Of a stretch of 64,000 nt of DNA, positions 12,901-25,800 are shown piece by piece. The notes under the pieces were generated by a model. The model searched no databases and had not been told where the DNA came from. It was given only the letters and a program-made list of their open reading frames with translations. Source of the stretch: Linanthus parryae (Eukaryota > Streptophyta > Magnoliopsida > Ericales > Polemoniaceae); the NCBI GenBank assembly GCA_023055425.1, contig JALGPY010000005.1:8333501-8397500 (forward strand), read 5' to 3'. Within the stretch, counting starts at the first letter, position 1; every line of letters starts with the position of its first letter. A program made the translations under genes and the position numbers.

Positions 12901-15900
12901 GAGTTGCAGATGATAAAGAGGTCAGTTCTCTCACTTTCCTGTTCGTTGTGGGTTGCTTTTTTTGTGAACTGGAACGAAGACGTACCGCATTTCGGTACGG
13001 ACAGCCCAGATCGGAAATCGCTTCTACTCTTATATTTCTTATAATATAGGGTGAAGCAAGAACTACGTTCTCTGTTCATCATTGGTCATACATCATTTCC
13101 TTTATTAGTGGTTTGCAACTACAGTGGATAGTCTTCAGTCGTCATACTACGGACTGCGCCCATAGTTACCGTAGCAAATTCTGTTGATTGTTCTGATTGG
13201 AAGTGGTACTTGGTCTGGGATGGTCGGGTGCGATAGTGCTTATTTGGATTAGATATGAGAGGGTCTTCATGGATGGTCACTCATAGAGCCTCCAGCATGG
13301 AGACAGAGGTAGCCTGTTGATTATTTGGACAGCGATAGGATTAATGGTCTAACTGTATGGAGAAGAAAATAATGAGATCGAGCATGGTAAAGATGAATCA
13401 AAATTCAATTGAAATCAATAACAAATTCTGTATCATTTTCTTACATTTCCTCTACATCAATGAAAGCATTAACATATCTGCAGAAGATTAGAATTTGTTC
13501 CATGGACGGTCAATGTTTGGACATTGATAAGAAATCGGAAACTTAAACCTCTCCAGTATTCAGGACCAAAAGTTACTTGGGTGGTGATAGAATTGTTAAT
13601 CAATAGTGTTCTCCTCCAATTCTAATACTAGTTAGTAGCACATCATTGCAAGTTTGAATATATTGCCCACAGGCAACAGATCATTTCTCTCTATTTTTGA
13701 GCTGTCCAAGAACCACTGGCGGAAAGCACATGTTACAAGGGAACTATTCCTTTCAATGCTTTCAGAACCATGTTCTCAAACAAAAATGGAGAATGCTGTG
13801 AAGGCATCAGCAATAATGAATTTGCTCTGGGTGCAACAGTTGTGGTGTTATGTGTTGTTGGTAGCCACAAGACCGCAGCAGGATCATGAATTTTCTTGAT
13901 AGCATTGTCAACACTTGTATACCACTCGCATGGAGGCTTCACTTTAGGGCCTCGTTTGGGTAAGGTATAAAAACAATGGGTAAGAGTAGGGGTGCGATTT
14001 CGGTTCAACCGAACCGGAACCGAACCGACTGAAGCCGGAACCGGTCGGTTTCGGTTCGGTTCAGCGGTTCAAAGGCCGTGTTGGGTTTGGTTGAACCGGA
14101 ACCGGTATTTTTGATCCGCTAGAACCGAACCCGAACCGTTAACCGGAACCGGATCCTTCACCCGGTTCGGTTTCGGTTCGGTTCAGGAACCGGTCGAACA
14201 TTTTTTTTTTTGTTGATATTTTAGTTGTTGTAGTATTAATTAATAAGTATTAATTAACAAAGTTAGGGTTAGGGTTCATTAATAAAATTAGGGTTAGGGT
14301 TAGGGACTTAGGGTTTAGGGAATGTTATTAATTAATACTAGATTTTTTTAATGTACAAATGTTAGGGTTAGGGACTTGGAGAGTGTAGGATGATTTTTGA
14401 GTGAAGAATTGTGAGAAGTGTTGAGAGAGTTTGATGAGGAAGTGTGAAAAAAATTGTAGTATGGGTTGGGTATTTATAGGTGTTGAAGGAAGGAGAGGGA
14501 ATGTGAAAAAAGAAAAAAAAAATGCAGCAACGGTCACTGGACTGTTTGCCCAAACGGTCAAAAAAAACGGCTCTATTTTTCAAATTTTAGGCCGTTACGT
14601 TCGGTTCTCGGGTCGGTTCCGGCCCGGTTCCGGTTCCGGTTCCACCGGTTCCACCGGTTCCGGGTCGGTTCCCGGTTCCGAAAATGCATTAAACCGAACC
14701 GGAACCGAACCTCCCACGGATCCGGTTCGGATCCGGGTAGTCGGGTCTTCGGTTCGGTTCCGGGTATTTTGTTTCGGTTGAAAATCTCTCCGGTTCGGTT
14801 CGGTTCTCGGGTGAACCGAACCGAATTCGCACCTCTAGGTAAGAGAGATATACTGGAATATGAGGTAGGATATGATTGTACTGGGATAAGGCGGGATAAG
14901 TGGTTTTTGTTTGAGTGTTTGGTTAGGGCAGGATATGAGGCAGGATAGGATGCAGGGTATGTAATGACATGTTTGGTAGTACAGGATAAGAGATAGCATG
15001 TGCATAAATGACCACATTACCCTGCTTTGATGTTGCATGTATAAAACTTATTAATTACACGTCAAATGTGAGTAGGGAGGAAGCGACCCAGTACCGCTGT
15101 AGCATAAAGATCAGTAGCCCATAACTATCTTATCACAGAGATCACAAAAATGAGACAAACCCAGTATAATTTTGGGTCAATTACTCATTACCCACCTCCA
15201 GTATAGGGTAATGATTCATAAAATCCTCTTATTACCACCTATAGTTTATAATTGTTAACCATTCACAATTAGGGTCAATTCCGTCCAAACTTTTCCGTTA
15301 GTTAACAGTTTTTTACGGGACAGGCACAAATGAGATTTAAGACCGAAACGAATAGCAATATGGGTGAAATTGTCTGTTCAACAAATCTTCACTGACACAA
15401 AACAACAAGATTAGGTACACAATTAACTATAAAGAAGACAACAAGGAAATAGCCACCAATGTCATGGCACTGTTTGTGCTATGCTTATTTGGGGTTCTTT
15501 CAGTCTTTTCTGCACTCCTACCCTATACCTACACGTATGTTATCTGGCTCCCACCTAAAATGGGGGGGGGGGGGGGGGGGGGGCCTTGTATGGCATTTTA
15601 ATAATATCTATGAAACATATGAAACAGCCTCTTTAGTTACTCGGTCATTTTAAGTAGGGAGTGCACAAGGCACTGACTGATCCATGGTTGCTCTGTCACT
15701 TCACAATAATTCTAGATTCAGTGTTAACCCAATCCCAGTACAAATGACAGCAGTATAAATCTGGTTCATGAGGGCAGGCAGTAAATCCCAAACTAGTTAA
15801 ATGAGAGTCTAATTTCTGAAATACAACAATAGGAAACGAAAAGGGCGAATGTGGGTATTCCTATAGGTTACACAACATCGTATACTTTTTAAGATACATG

Positions 15901-16773
15901 ATCAATATGTTTACCTTGTCAATTTCTTCATACTGGATCTTCTTTTCTAGCCCACTAATTTTACTAGATAATTCGGACTCTCTCAGCTGCATCTCCCTGA
16001 TTGACCCAAGTTCTTCCAATTCGGACTCAAAACCCTCTTTCTGCTTCTTAAGTCCTGCAGGGTGGAGAACATTTAAGCCACAACACTAACTATAGAAAAA
16101 TACACATATATTGTAAAATATATACCATCACCTTCAATCTTTTTGTCATCCCACTTATGGGACCTTGCTTCCATTCCACCACTTGTACCACCAGTCATTG
16201 TACCAGACTTTGTCAGTAGAGTCCCATCTACGGTCACAACTAAAAAAGAAAACACACTCACACACAAAAGCTATAATGCATATATAACAAGCATCGACCA
16301 AGCAAGGAAAGATGTCAGATATATCATATTTACCTTTATACCGCTCACCACTCCAACTTAGAGCCTTGGCTTCATCAAGATCGTCACAAACTAATGTATT
16401 TCCAACAGAAAACAGAATAGCTTTCTCCAAGACCGGATCAAAAGTAAGATTGTTAAGAAAAAAGGCAATGGCTAACTTCATGTACTGTATCAGAAAGTGT
16501 GTTTCTGATAACAAAGTGTGAGCAAGTAGACATAACATTGAGACTTCAAAAACTTGTTCAAGAACAAATTTTGCTTCATATATTGAAGTGATTGCTCAAG
16601 TGTAAAATATATATTTGATGAGATCATGAACAAAGGTAAAAAAAATTGACAAAGCAGAACAGAAGCATAAGGATAAATTTCATGGTAATCAAGTGGCTCG
16701 CAGGGAGCCATGCAGGAACAACAGTGAATAATTCACTAATGTAAGGAAGTGTGGTCACCGCATCAGTTTTTTT

Positions 16774-16816
<43 letters not shown>

Positions 16817-19800
16817 GAGAGCAACCATTGTAATACAGAAGACCACTGCTTCAATAGCTCTGCAAGACAATTAGGCATGCTCATAAACTTACACGTAGAT
16901 ACGCAGAAAAAAGGAAAGAAAAATAAAAAGTTTGAACTTTATCCAAAGTGCATAAACAGCATAGAGCTTGAGCAAAATAGCCAAAATAGATATATAAGAC
17001 ATAAAACAGAAATAAAAATTAGGCTCAAGGATATTGAATGACATCAAAGACTAGCTTTGCAGTGCCACGCAAGTTGCGCATCTTCTCAACTATTGACTTC
17101 ACACGGACCGACTGGAGCGGTATGAATGTTTGAGGGGGAAGCTTGCGATCTTTAAGGTACTGCATGAAGAAAAAGGCAACAAAATATTCTATCATTATAA
17201 GCACAATGACGGAGAATTTGGTATAGGAGATTGAAACATTCAAGCAACATGAGATAACCTTGAAAGATCAAACTCTTGTTCTGAACAAGGCGAGTGATTT
17301 CAGAAGTTGCACATAACGAAACAAGTAGAGAACGTAAATCTACAATATTTAACAAGCATTCTAAAAATTACTGCCAATATGATTTAAAATTCACAAAACA
17401 GTACAAAACTCTGTCAACCGTATGTCATGACTGCTGAAGTAGCCAAATTGAGTAAATTAAATGTAAATGTCCAATTCGTCCATACTCATGGGCGCATGTC
17501 TCTTCTAAGGGAAATGAAAATAATGTTTCTACAACTTCAAAAGGCCAGGGCACAAGACGCAAAGCATAAGGAAGTGATGAGTGTTCAAGAGCAGGTTCTG
17601 GCACATAATACCAGGTAACAGATCTGGAAGGTGTACCAGGTAGATACTGTGTGGAACATGATGGAACAAATGGGTCAAGCAAGACTAGAGGCACTAGCTG
17701 TGCGGAGTTCAGTGGAATTGATGATTACCAAAGGGACCGGGACATGTTACTACAGTTGCAGTAGGCAAAAAAGGAGACCATACAAAGAGCGACTCAGGCT
17801 GGTTTAGAGTCAGTTCTGGTAGAGAATCTAGGGCTCTAGGCAAATGGCACACACAGGGCATACACCAAGAGTACAGCAATGTAAAAGGTCCACAAACTCG
17901 GGAGAGTTGACGTAGTAGATCTTGAATTGATCGAACCTGAAAACATACCACCATAATACAAATTTAAAACAACAATTGTTAAACATTCCAGTCATCACTT
18001 CGCATGAAAACCATGAGCTACATATACTGTTTGTCTGGTTGCAGAGCAGCAGTACCAGTAAAGACCCGGAGCAGAAAGAGGATAAAATCATAGCAGAGAA
18101 GAGGCAATAACAGGAAGGAGAAATGGTGAAGAATATCAGCAGTACTGACGTAAACTAGATGAAAACTGCAGAAATATGCAAAGGTTGATCCCAGTCTCAA
18201 ATGTCATGAATCTCGAACCTTCTGCGGTAATTCACTCATCTTCTAAACCGTATAGAAAAAGGCAACTACACAGTTCTCTCCCAAATTGGATTTAAGTAAG
18301 GATCACAATACACTTTTGGTAAACCATACACTGTGCTTGTTTGGGAGCAGAGATTTTAAGGTTTATAAAACTAAACCTGGTTCATGTTTGGAAAACCAGG
18401 AAAACCAGGCTTGGATTTTTATTTATCCAGTGAACGGGGCAATTCTAGCTGGTCGACGGTTATTTTTATCAATTTGTTTGTCCGAAAAAGAGATGCAGGG
18501 CACTGGAGCGTTGGTTAGTGCACCGGACCTAAGTATTTTTCTTTTTTTTTTTTGAGTTTTTCTTGTGAGAGGAAAAGAAGAAGAAAAACAGCACAAAAAG
18601 GCACCCGGGCACCGGAAATGAAGACAGCCGGGCATTGCTCCTTCCTAAGACCAAAAAGATTTGAGTTTGGGTTGAGGTTTCCTAAACCCTTCTTCTCAAA
18701 CAAGGCTACTGCCTTAAGGATCGTTGGACTTTCACCGTTCGACAACCTTTTAGAAATAAAAAAGATCAGACATTTGTGCCCCCCAATGTCTAGGTATTCT
18801 CTAACCCATAACACCTGAATGCAACTTTTTCCAGTCATACAATTGGTACGACTTTACCTCAAATATCTTCCAGATGCGTTATCGGAGCTACCATGACAAG
18901 GCGAATCTCCATTATACTGCCATCCATATCCCTAGCGCACACAGGCTGATGTTCAATGACTTTCTCCTAGAGGTTCATCATACAAAATCGTGTCATGAAG
19001 TTTTATTTCCTGTCACAAGTTCCCTAGAACATTTCAGCAACTACGTAATAGGTTCCAAACTATAACAACTGAATGACAGATTTGTTTTATCTGCTGCAAG
19101 AATTGTAAATCAGAATGTGAGCTTTGTCCATAAAGGGCTGGTTCGGGTAACAAGTTTTTTGCTTTTGTTTTTTATGAATGAGTGGCTGAGGTGAGGAAAG
19201 ATAAATTCTCAAATTCACCTCAAACAAGCCTTAAGGCTTGCAACTATTAGTGCACAGAAGTGTTTTTTTTATCAGCTTTTTCACTTGTTAAAACATTGTC
19301 CTTATTCCAGGGTAGTTCATTAAATTCGTGAATTTCAACATTCTAAATTTTTGTTTCAAAGATCTCTTAACCCCGGTATTGGGGTTGGATGCTCACTTTC
19401 CAACTTGAAAATGTTCCAAACTGTGAAGGTTGGGGTTTCTGAACCTATGTTACCAGAAACGCGGTACGCTGCGGTACGTTGGACGGGAATGGGAACGGGA
19501 AACGCGATAGATGCTGGTACGGGAAACGCGATAGGCTTCTCCGGAATGTTGTCCAGGACGAAATACAATTACTAGGAACGAGGAACACTATTTGGGAACA
19601 ATTTTCCCAACAGTTAACTAAAAAGTCCAACAATACCAATTTAAGTAGTTTCATACTTCCATTCTCAAACCCAGTTATCATGATAACATATCTTTCTGCA
19701 AATAAGTACCACTGAAAACTAGTAATATAAACACGTCAATTATGTACACACTCTACGAAACGTTTGGATTGATGCTTTCTGCGTTTCGGGTCGAAAATGT

Positions 19801-22800
19801 ACAGCGTTTTGGTACGTATGACTCAGAACGAGAAACGCGGCTACTTCTATGTTTCTAACATAGTTCTGAACGTATGAAATATTGGGAAATAACATAGAGA
19901 TGTCAGGTTATCAGCTTCTTGATAGCTTTTTATAGATAATATAAATTGTCTTGCTGCTGAGATAAAATTCCAGTTCTCAGTATTGTTAACAAGGGCTCTT
20001 TTTCATTTTTGTTTCTCATTCAGAAAGCATCTCCCTGTTGCCCCCATCGTTATTGACAGACTGAAATGGCTAGAAAGAAGAGGGTTCACATTTGGAAAGC
20101 TTTGGGCACTTCTACTAATTCAAATAAATTATCTCGAATGTTTCCCTACCACACCTGCTAGGTCTACTGCAGCACCCACATAAGAAAGGTCATGATATTG
20201 AATTTGTCTTCTATAGTTCAATGGGAAACCATATGGCCGAGGTATGGCCCCCGTAAAACAGATGTATTTTAGGGAAGTACATTACTACCCCCCCCCCCCC
20301 CCCCCGGTCAGACTTGAAGTGTATTCCTTACGATTTTGGGAAGTCCCAAAAGAGGCGTCTTACTTTTTGAAATGTTACATGCTTTTCCACTCTACTAGCC
20401 TCCATACCCTTTTTAAATCCGGACATTTTAGTGAATCCATCAAGTCAGACCAATTTCCTATAACTTCCGGAAAAGCCAACCATGGTACTTTTCTGGGCCG
20501 GGTCGAGTATTATCCACTAAGCCCCATGTCACCCACTTTCTCAAAATGACAACAGGCAGTTATTCCAATATGTATGGGGCACTATTATAACCCTGATATC
20601 AATATACGCAAAACCTTGAAGTTAGTTTCGAGCCAACTCAATCTAAAGCAGAGAGAGAAAATGAAAATCTATTTGGAGACCAAAGGGAAGAAAGAGATCT
20701 AGAGCCATTGTGCAGCATATTTAGAATTAAGGAGGGAATTGTGAGCTGTTCATTCTGAGGCTAATCCAGCTCACCATGTCAGCACTTACGAAACTACAAG
20801 GGTCCACGTAGAGATGGCCATAAATTATAAAGATGCTGAAACCGAGAATCAAAATTGTGTCTATATCTACCTGGATGCAATCCTTTCCCGTTTGTTCATT
20901 CTCAACCACCACTGCATCCATAAATTTACCCATAGCCACAGTGACAGCAAGGTTGTATTTCTTCTGCGTTGGCCGGCACAGCTCGGTCATGCGACCATGG
21001 ACACCTGGAAACAGGCTCTTGAGAGTTTCAACTGTTTCAGAGAGCCTGGCATCCCTCTCATTTTCATGTCTATCAGCCTTCAATTCGCGTAATTTGGTTT
21101 CAACTTCAAGAATTTTCGTCTTCAAGTTCTCATATTTACGCCTGCACAAGAGTCATGAATACGTAGGACATTTTCAGCCCAAATCAACAACTCAAGCAGG
21201 ACGACAAAAACAACTGTGTAATGCATAAGTCCAGTTATTGACCATGGATGACTAACCTTGAACTTCCAAGTTTCTCTTTAACTTCCCGATTTTCTGTTCT
21301 CACTCTTGCGAGTTCTTCCTTGTTTTTCCCAAAAGTGTCAAGAACCTTTTTCAGCCTCTTCTGCATTTGTTCTTCCTGTGACTCCAGCTCCTGCTTCCGG
21401 CTTTTCAACTGCTGAGAATTCTCTTCCAAATTCTTTAAAGCTTCAGTGTCGGCATGTTGTTGCCTATCGAGTACCTCTTTCTCATCTCTTAGCTTTGCAG
21501 TTTTCATTCCAGCTTCCTCCTTGCTGCAATGTTAGATTAAGGTGCTTCATTCAGTTTAAATCTTCAACAAGATCAACTAACTTCAGGGATTCAACAGAGT
21601 TTCTAAAACTTCAAAGAAGAAAACGATTACTAATAATGTATGGTTGACAGTTTCAAATTATAAAGGTAATTTGAACATTACATGGATGAACTATGTGGTT
21701 TTTCTTAACATGGAGCAGAGACATCATTACCCGTGAGGTCATGCTATGGAATTTATATTATAAAAGAGCATAGAGGGCTTCAGAACTATATTAAAACTTC
21801 TTGGTACTGTAGTTCGATTGATTTAACATACAGTTTACATTACATACTCCCTTCACGCCACAAAGATAGTCAACTTTCTCTTTTTCGGGATGACGCAAAT
21901 CGGTTGCCCACTTTCTTTTATAAATGTTGAAAGTATAATGCAGTTCCAACATTGCCCATGAATATGTATTGTAGTTACTTTTGAGGAAAAAGAGTATAGG
22001 AAGGAGTTGGTCAAAACTAGAATTTGGGTGCATTAAATTCATCTCCTTAAAATCGTAGGATTCCAAAGATGGACAACCTTTGCAGGACTGAAGGAGTACT
22101 AAAACCTTACAGTTCAGATGACAGCTGGATGTCTAAGGAAAATAACTAAAGTATATCATTACCCAAAGACAGTATTATCGACCACCCACGTAACTCACAG
22201 TGGATACGTTTACAGTTACCAGGGAAATTTCTGTGTAACAGTCAAAAGTTACACCCGAATCCCAGAAACATTCTGTACGCCCACCTTTTAAAAGAAGAAA
22301 CAAAGGCCCAGATGGATGTTGCTTCAAACAACTTATTTTGAGTACCACTATCGGTGTGCAGAACACCTGACTCCAAATCCGATTGAAGGGCCTTTAAGTA
22401 CTAATAATGGAGTTGGAATGAAGACATTCAAAAGTATAGAAATAAATTATTGAAATTGTCTGGAAACTCAAGGAAGATGAGGATATTCCCTATACCAGAG
22501 TCCAGGTTAATTCAGGGAGCTCTATCAGACCATGATGGCAACCTTTTGACAAGATCTTACATAACTTATATTCAAGGTTAATTGTTTCCACATGATATGC
22601 TGTGTACTCCCATGTTCATCAGATGTGTATTAATCACCTAACAGGCTAACACTATATCAAGACGAAGAGCTCATATCTGACAGCAAAGAAAATCTTTCCA
22701 ACATCCTGTAGGCGTAATTCGGCAAGTTATATGCAAACTACTTTGCTGACTATATAAATCAACTTTCTCCAACATTATTTCAATGTCATATACGCATTTA

Positions 22801-25800
22801 GGTTAAATTGTTGACTCAGTGCTTTACCATCTCAATCCATGTTATCATCGGTCACCCAAAATTCATCAACTGCACTCAGCACGGACAAGGCAATATCACC
22901 TGAATCTTACTCTTGCTATTCTTTACAACAGTAACATTTACTTTATTCCTAATGTATTCATATGGAATTTCTATCTCTTCTGGGTATTTCCTCAAAAAAA
23001 ATCTCTTTTCGGTAAATTACTGGTACACTTTTTCCTTCCTAATGTTCTCCTTCATATTTGAAAAGTCAGTAACTTGCATAAATAGTTAGGTCTATTCATT
23101 AAGTAACCATTTCCATTAGCCTACCTAGGATCATAGGTGTGCAACATTCTGATATCATTCCTTAGCTGACCTAAATTACCTGAAGGATCACCATTTCTAT
23201 TTTTGTTTCGCCAACCATAACCATATCATCTAAAAGTACCAACATTAGTAACAGATTTCATTTTAAAAGCTGAGGAGAAATTTCAAGCAAAACTATTAGG
23301 AAGATGTCCTGCTGATGCACATTCTTGAACGCAAGCAACATAGACCCAGATGCAAGGCATATAGTATGAATTAGACAGCTAATAAGACCCCAGCTTTAAT
23401 AAGTCAAGGTAACAGACTACTCACATTCGATGGTATGTCTCCAACTGACTATCTGCTAACTGAAGCTTTTCACCGCCATCTTGAACTTTTTCATGCAGTG
23501 CATTCAGCCGCTCACTAACATCATCTAATTCATTCTGCAGCCTTCTTATTTCATTTGTGTGCTTCTTTCTCTCTTCAGTCTTCTTCTTGAGCTCCTTCTC
23601 ACCATTTTTTATTTTTGAACGGATACGAGACATTTCCTCCTCAAGTTTTACAAAATTTGGTTGCTGCAAAAAAGTGCCAAAAGTAGTAACAGCACGAAAC
23701 ATAAGTGATAGCACGAAAATATATGAGACGAAGCTAAAATGTCGATGGAAACACAGTAAACTCACACATACACTATGACCTTCAGAAAGCTGTAAGTTTC
23801 CGGGGAAAAAATGGCAAATTCCATGATACATAATGGTCACCTCAACATAAAAAGGGTTGGCTACTAAACTATCTACATACTGGGTCTAAAGACTTCAAAA
23901 TAGAAAAGCCTCCTTACCACTAGACACCCAACAATTATCAAGCACCAGGACGATGCAATTATAATACATGCTGAAACACGACAACTTCAGAAAGACAAAC
24001 AAGGTACCTCTCAACTACAATACTCACAGTCACTCAGTACATCTGAAATTGAATCAATTAATCATCAAATGTGAGAACAATAATTAGGAAACTACTTATT
24101 TTAGATGCCAGTTTAAAAAGTCCAATTCTACTCAACTACTACGAGGTCAAAGTTAACGTCAATAACCTCTCTTTTACAAAAGCTCCTCATCATCCAGGAT
24201 TCCAATTTGACTCTTCCTCTGATACTCGTACCTCAAGTACATTTTTGGAGCTTTGACTCTCATCAAGAGCATTTGTTACATGCCTTTAGAAAACTAAGCA
24301 CTTCCAAAACTACCTCCAAACATGATGGATTTCAAAAACTACACCGATTATAAGTTAGTTCGTTTTTGAAGCTTTAAAGGCCATTTTCAGTGTCATCCCC
24401 GACAGTTTTCAGCTCTGAAGCAATAAACAACTCAATGGTAACCCCTGCGATCCCATATGGACAGGATATAAGCTCATGGTCCTCCTGGACCTCATTCTCT
24501 CCAAAGGCAGCCTCAGATGGCCTTACAGCCACAGTCAACAGAAAATTCAAGCCATACACTCTCACTTGCTGAGTCTCAGACTCCGGAAGAGTATGATAAA
24601 ACCCAACAATAAAATTGTACCATCATTAGAGCTTGCAGAAAATTGTGAAGATCTGTCTCTTCGTTGAGCCACAAAACTCTTGATTAACAATACAAGTGGT
24701 TTCGAGACTCTCAATTCTTGCCAACTCAATCCTCGTACCCCCATGACTTGCGAACATAACACTAATTAATACCCTAACCACCAACAAACCCTCTCCCGCA
24801 GCACAACAGCCTTTTGCAACTGGAAATAGCGACTCCTTATTCCAAGTTCAAAAGCCTACCTACAGCAACTCAGATTTTACGATCAGCACAAAACTATCTG
24901 GTCCAAACACTCCATAGCCATCCCACCATTAATACCGAAAACCCTCCGACTAAAACCACATTCACGAGCTAATCAAGTCTTGAAGCCACTCGTATTCCCC
25001 ATAATCCAAGAAGGTAGTAACCTCACACTGACCAAGCAAACAAGGAGTAAGAAACAATAAGAGCTTATCACATCAGACTCTATATGAAAATGACAGCTAA
25101 ACCTAGACCAATGAGCCCGCCCAAGCCACATCAACACACCCACTACAAAAAGATAACCTACAAACGCTGAATGCATTGCTCTATCAAATGCATGCATCCC
25201 CACAGTGCAAGATAGGAAACTAGGCATTTACAACCTCCGTACACATGAGGAACTTACAAACAAAATGCTATCAGGCTAACTTATCAAAATGACGTCTACT
25301 GCCGTTCCTAATTTAAACTCCCCAAGAGGTTGGGGTTGGGGTTGGGGTTGGGGTTGGAGTTCATATGGTGTACCATATATACCACCTCAGAAATGTTCGA
25401 CTAATTACTCATACACCACGTCAGTTATGTTTCCTAAGGCCACACAATACAAACTAGCAAATCCTAAGGTATATACACCATAGCAAATGTATCATGGTGA
25501 GCACTAGTCAAATTTCACAAGGTCTTTCAAAGCTTATGAAGCTTTATTCTGGTCATCAATCTGTTAACAATCTAATTTTGAAAAATCATGACTTGTTCAA
25601 AAAGACTATCCATGAAGTTTTACGTGCGATAGAGAAGTAGGGCCTCGTCTTCACTTGGTAAAAACTCAAAAGACTATCCATCGCTACTGGGGCTAGAGCT
25701 AGAGAAATGAGCCTCCAAATTCATGACTCTTCATTAACCTATGAATTCACTAAATTCACATTCTCACTACCAGACATCGCCCCTTGTCCTGGGACAACTA

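Larger units (their letters stand above)
9100..13049. mobile_element. hAT-like element in SMC1 intron 10, interrupted by a Helitron
   Basis: The left end CTATGTTACCAGAAACGGG and the next 100 bp resemble the intact element at 19445-19863, including the shared GGCTTCT...GGACGAAAT stretch. The right end, around 12975-13049, resembles that element's right end (GGTACG...CAGA...CGCTTCTACT...ATAG). Between them lie the Helitron at 9205-11520 and about 1.4 kb (11521-12930) that is not similar to the 419-bp relative. It may be the internal part of a longer parent or a further insertion. Flanks are only weakly alike (5 of 8), as expected for an old insertion. The left end is firm; the right end is inferred. 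Confidence 0.6.

Noticed and set aside
14431..14781. 116-residue open frame with Gly/Ser-rich end
   Set aside because: It runs through the GGTTCGG repeat arm of the hAT-like element and reflects repeat composition.
16443..17035. Ordinary GT-AG solution for SMC1 intron 7
   Set aside because: No GT at the exon 7 end or AG at the exon 8 start preserves both phase and homology.
25330..25357. Interstitial telomere relic
   Set aside because: TTGGGG is not the plant telomere unit, and the run is only 28 bp; a microsatellite explains it.
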